Of a stretch of DNA of 54,102 bases, positions 50,944-54,102 are shown piece by piece. Origin of the DNA: SVEL01 sp045123575 (GTDB lineage Bacteria > Bacillota > Clostridia > Lachnospirales > Lachnospiraceae). Within the stretch, counting starts at the first letter, position 1; every line of letters begins with the position of its first letter. Both the position numbers and the translations under genes were made by a program. The stretch lies in NCBI GenBank assembly GCA_045123575.1, contig JBGVKG010000066.1:1-54102 (forward strand), read 5' to 3'. Under the pieces are notes generated by a model. The model searched no databases and had not been told where the DNA came from. It worked only from the letters and a program-made list of their open reading frames with translations.

Positions 50944-53900
50944 AAGAGTTTATGTTGAGAAACAAGCTCCTTACGCTGTAAAGGCGAAAGAATTAAAAGA
51001 AGAAATCGGTAGCTTCTTAGGCATTAAGACAGTTACAGGTGTACGTGTTCTTGTACGTTATGATGTGGAGAATCTGACAGATGATACATATACAAAGGCA
51101 CTTAACACAGTATTTTCTGAGCCACCTGTTGATAATGTGTATGAGGAAACATTCCCATACGGTGAGACAGATAGAATATTCAGTGTAGAATATCTTCCAG
51201 GACAGTTTGACCAGAGAGCTGATTCTGCAGAGCAGTGTGTAAGATTCTTAAATGAGAATGAAACACCTGTTATTAAGACTGCGATGACATATGTTGTAGA
51301 AGGAACTATAACAGATGAGCAGTTTGAGAGCATAAAGAGCTTCTGTATCAACCCAGTAGATTCAAGAGAGACAGGTATGGTAAAACCAGAGACTCTTGTT
51401 ACAGTATTTGATGAGCCAGCAGATGTAAAGATTATGGATGGCTTCAAGGATATGGGAGAGACAGAGCTTAAGGAATTATATGATTCACTTAACCTTGCTA
51501 TGACATTTAAGGACTTCCTTCATATACAGAATTACTTTAAGAATGAAGAGAATAGAGATCCATCTATGACAGAAATCAGAGTTCTTGACACATATTGGTC
51601 AGATCACTGCCGTCATACAACATTCCAGACAGAACTTAAGAATGTTGAGTTTGAGGATGGATATTACAACAAGCCTATCGTTGATACATACAACAACTAT
51701 ATGGCTGACAGAGAGGTACTTTACAAGGGTAGAGATGACAAGTTTGTATGTCTTATGGATATTGCACTCCTCGCTATGAAGAAGCTTAAGAAGGAAGGCA
51801 AGTTAGATGACCAGGAAGAGTCAGAAGAGATCAATGCATGTTCTATCGTTGTACCAGTAGAGGTAGATGGACAGGTTGAGGAGTGGCTTGTAAACTTCAA
51901 GAACGAGACACATAATCACCCAACAGAGATAGAGCCATTTGGTGGAGCTGCTACATGTCTTGGTGGAGCTATCAGAGATCCACTTTCAGGACGTACATAT
52001 GTATATCAGGCTATGCGTGTAACAGGCGCAGCAGACCCTACTAAGTCTGTTAAGGATACTATGGCAGGAAAGCTCCCACAGAAGAAGCTTGTTCGTGGCG
52101 CAGCTAATGGTTACAGCTCATATGGTAATCAGATAGGTCTTGCAACAGGTCTTGTTAAGGAAATATATCATCCAGATTATGTTGCTAAGAGAATGGAGAT
52201 TGGTGCTGTTATGGGTGCTGCTCCAAGACGTGCAGTTAAGAGAGAGACATCTGATCCAGGTGATATCATCATCTTACTGGGTGGCCGTACAGGTCGTGAT
52301 GGCTGTGGTGGTGCTACAGGTTCATCTAAGGTACACACAGAGAAGTCTATAGAGACATGTGGTGCAGAGGTTCAAAAGGGTAATGCTCCTACAGAGAGAA
52401 AGATACAGAGACTCTTTAGAAGAGAAGAGGTTTCTAAGCTTATAAAGAAGTGTAACGATTTCGGTGCTGGTGGTGTATCAGTTGCTATCGGTGAGCTTGC
52501 TGCTGGTCTTGATATCAACCTTGATATGGTACCAAAGAAGTATGCAGGTCTTGACGGAACAGAGATATCTATATCAGAGTCACAGGAGAGAATGGCTGTA
52601 GTTATCGATCCTAAGGATGTTGCAGAGTTTATGAAGTATGCAGCAGAGGAGAATCTTGAGGCAGTTGAGGTAGCTGTTGTTAAGGAAGACCCTCGTATGA
52701 CATTAAAGTGGAGAGGTAAGACTATAGTAGACTTATCTAGAGCATTTATAGATACAAACGGTGCTCATCAGGAGACAGATGTTAAGGTAGAGATGCCTGT
52801 TAAGGAGGATAACTACTTTGCAGATAAGTCTGTAGATGATGTAAAGACACAGTGGATGAACACATTATCAGACCTTAACGTATGTTCACAGAAGGGTCTT
52901 GTAGAGATGTTCGATGGTTCAATCGGTGCTGGTTCGGTATTTATGCCACACGGTGGACAGTATCAGCTTACAGAGACACAGTCTATGGTAGCTAAGCTTC
53001 CAGTTCTCAAGGGTAAGTGCGATACAGTAACAATGATGAGCTACGGATTTGATCCATATCTCTCAACATGGAGCCCATACCATGGTTCTATCTATGCAGT
53101 AGTTGAGTCTGTTGCTAAGATAGTTGCTAACGGTGGTGACTACAAGAAGATTAGATTTACATTCCAGGAGTACTTTAGACGTATGACATCTGACCCAAGC
53201 CGTTGGAGCCAGCCATTTGCAGCGTTACTTGGTGCTTATGACGCTCAGCTTGGATTTGGTCTTCCATCAATCGGTGGTAAGGATAGTATGTCAGGTACAT
53301 TCAATGATATAGATGTTCCACCTACATTAGTTTCATTTGCAGTAGATGTAGCTAAAGAAGGTGACATCGTAACACCAGAGCTTAAGAAGGCAGGCAATAA
53401 GTTAGTTAAGTTCTCTATAGAGAAGGACGAGTACGATAAGCCAGTTTACGCTCAGGTAATGAAGCTTTACGATATGATTCATGAGCTTATCCAGAAGAAG
53501 GCTATCGTAGCAGCGTATGCACTTGATTCAAAGGGTATGGCAGCAGCACTTTCTAAGATGGCATTCGGTAATAAGATGGGTATATCTATCTGTGATAAGT
53601 GTGTAGCACCTTCAGAGCTCTTTGCAGTAGAGTTTGGTAATATCGTAGCAGAAGTTTCAGCAGATAAGATGGCTGAAATCGAAGCAGCTATAGCTTCTAT
53701 GTCAGACGCAGTAAAGGTCATCGGTGAGGTAACAGCAGAGGCTAGCATCAAGTATGGCGATATGGTTATTGCTCTTGAAGATGCTATCGCTACATGGGAA
53801 GCTCCACTTGAGAAGGTATTCCCAACAGCGGCTACAACAGATAAGACAGTATTAGACACACCTATCTATACAGGTGGTAGCGTATATGTATGCAAGAATA

Positions 53901-54102
53901 AGGTAGCTAAACCTACAGTATTCATCCCAGTATTCCCAGGTACAAACTGTGAGTACGACTCAGCAAGAGCATTTGAGAAGGCTGGTGCAAACACTATCGT
54001 TAAGGTATTTAAGAACTTAAATGCTGATGATATCAGAGAGTCTGTAAAGGTATTCGACGAGAGTATCGCTAAGTCACAGATTATCATGTTCCCAGGTGGA
54101 TT
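50930..54102 (+). CDS. purL: Phosphoribosylformylglycinamidine synthase (partial)
   Basis: Single-chain PurL converts FGAR, glutamine and ATP to FGAM in purine synthesis. About 1057 codons are in the window; family members run to about 1250, so the C-terminal glutaminase is mostly missing. Seen are the N-terminal PurS-like domain, WSDHCRHTTFQTEL, FKNETHNHPTEIEPFGGAATCLGGAIRDPLSGRTY, the ATP-site region GRTGRDGCGGATGSSK, GSIGAGSVFMPHGG and the beginning of the glutaminase (PTVFIPVFPGTNCEYDSARAFEKAGA). The start is the ATG at 50930 with GGAGG upstream, inside the end of the preceding gene. The frame is open to the right edge. Confidence 0.97.
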   Translation, partial: MSKVRRVYVEKQAPYAVKAKELKEEIGSFLGIKTVTGVRVLVRYDVENLTDDTYTKALNTVFSEPPVDNVYEETFPYGETDRIFSVEYLPGQFDQRADSAEQCVRFLNENETPVIKTAMTYVVEGTITDEQFESIKSFCINPVDSRETGMVKPETLVTVFDEPADVKIMDGFKDMGETELKELYDSLNLAMTFKDFLHIQNYFKNEENRDPSMTEIRVLDTYWSDHCRHTTFQTELKNVEFEDGYYNKPIVDTYNNYMADREVLYKGRDDKFVCLMDIALLAMKKLKKEGKLDDQEESEEINACSIVVPVEVDGQVEEWLVNFKNETHNHPTEIEPFGGAATCLGGAIRDPLSGRTYVYQAMRVTGAADPTKSVKDTMAGKLPQKKLVRGAANGYSSYGNQIGLATGLVKEIYHPDYVAKRMEIGAVMGAAPRRAVKRETSDPGDIIILLGGRTGRDGCGGATGSSKVHTEKSIETCGAEVQKGNAPTERKIQRLFRREEVSKLIKKCNDFGAGGVSVAIGELAAGLDINLDMVPKKYAGLDGTEISISESQERMAVVIDPKDVAEFMKYAAEENLEAVEVAVVKEDPRMTLKWRGKTIVDLSRAFIDTNGAHQETDVKVEMPVKEDNYFADKSVDDVKTQWMNTLSDLNVCSQKGLVEMFDGSIGAGSVFMPHGGQYQLTETQSMVAKLPVLKGKCDTVTMMSYGFDPYLSTWSPYHGSIYAVVESVAKIVANGGDYKKIRFTFQEYFRRMTSDPSRWSQPFAALLGAYDAQLGFGLPSIGGKDSMSGTFNDIDVPPTLVSFAVDVAKEGDIVTPELKKAGNKLVKFSIEKDEYDKPVYAQVMKLYDMIHELIQKKAIVAAYALDSKGMAAALSKMAFGNKMGISICDKCVAPSELFAVEFGNIVAEVSADKMAEIEAAIASMSDAVKVIGEVTAEASIKYGDMVIALEDAIATWEAPLEKVFPTAATTDKTVLDTPIYTGGSVYVCKNKVAKPTVFIPVFPGTNCEYDSARAFEKAGANTIVKVFKNLNADDIRESVKVFDESIAKSQIIMFPGG

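Overview
The window reads as chromosomal DNA from a low-GC, anaerobic, endospore-forming Firmicute, most likely family Lachnospiraceae. The evidence is a spoVA operon, gpr and spoIIP (sporulation and germination), class III ribonucleotide reductase (nrdD/nrdG) and rubrerythrin (anaerobic lifestyle), a chemoreceptor, and one long PurL-type FGAM synthase. No plasmid, phage or insertion-sequence genes were recognised. The species cannot be fixed from sequence alone.

Layout. (1) 1-8329, mostly core: a PD-(D/E)XK-like gene with an odd start codon, the spoVA operon (A-B-C-D-E, minus strand), a class A penicillin-binding protein, and a YigZ/IMPACT protein. (2) 8326-22787, an AT-rich accessory island. 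It opens with a GHKL histidine kinase and a response regulator with a Spo0A-like DNA-binding domain. Between them, on the opposite strand, is a 15-residue peptide ORF with a perfect ribosome binding site, which is a good candidate for an undescribed peptide-signalling unit. Next comes a PHP + SMC-like ATPase gene resembling single-gene anti-phage systems, broken by one in-frame TAA. It is followed by a cluster of small protein, GT4 glycosyltransferase, CBM48-like protein, a Ser/Thr-rich lysozyme effector, three lipoproteins (two of them paralogues, the third RsiV-like), a second Ser/Thr-rich effector with a different C-terminus and a one-base deletion at its start, and a membrane protein. I read this as a polymorphic effector/immunity locus whose Ser/Thr-rich stalks may be glycosylated. 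(3) 22866-35040, core: typA, then pheA, a DUF815 ATPase, ppk1, a PHP phosphoesterase, an alpha/beta hydrolase, gpr, spoIIP and hemW on the plus strand. (4) 35041-41875: nrdD with an NrdR box and promoter, nrdG, dut, a chemoreceptor fused to a PilZ domain, rubrerythrin, a tandem GC-rich intergenic repeat and tRNA-Thr(GGT). (5) 41970-54102: a MutS-like ATPase, a DUF1015 protein, a zinc ABC transporter (znuA-znuC-znuB), a nuclease-helicase fusion, a TIGR01906 membrane protein and purL, which runs off the right edge.

How the parts work together. The flanks are housekeeping, sporulation and anaerobic metabolism genes whose starts, ribosome binding sites and terminators are mostly clear. The island differs: its products are sensing, defence-like and secreted or surface proteins, it carries two apparent loss-of-frame mutations, and it contains tandem paralogues. 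That is the pattern of a rapidly evolving conflict locus. All functional statements rest on motif reading by eye. No database search was possible.
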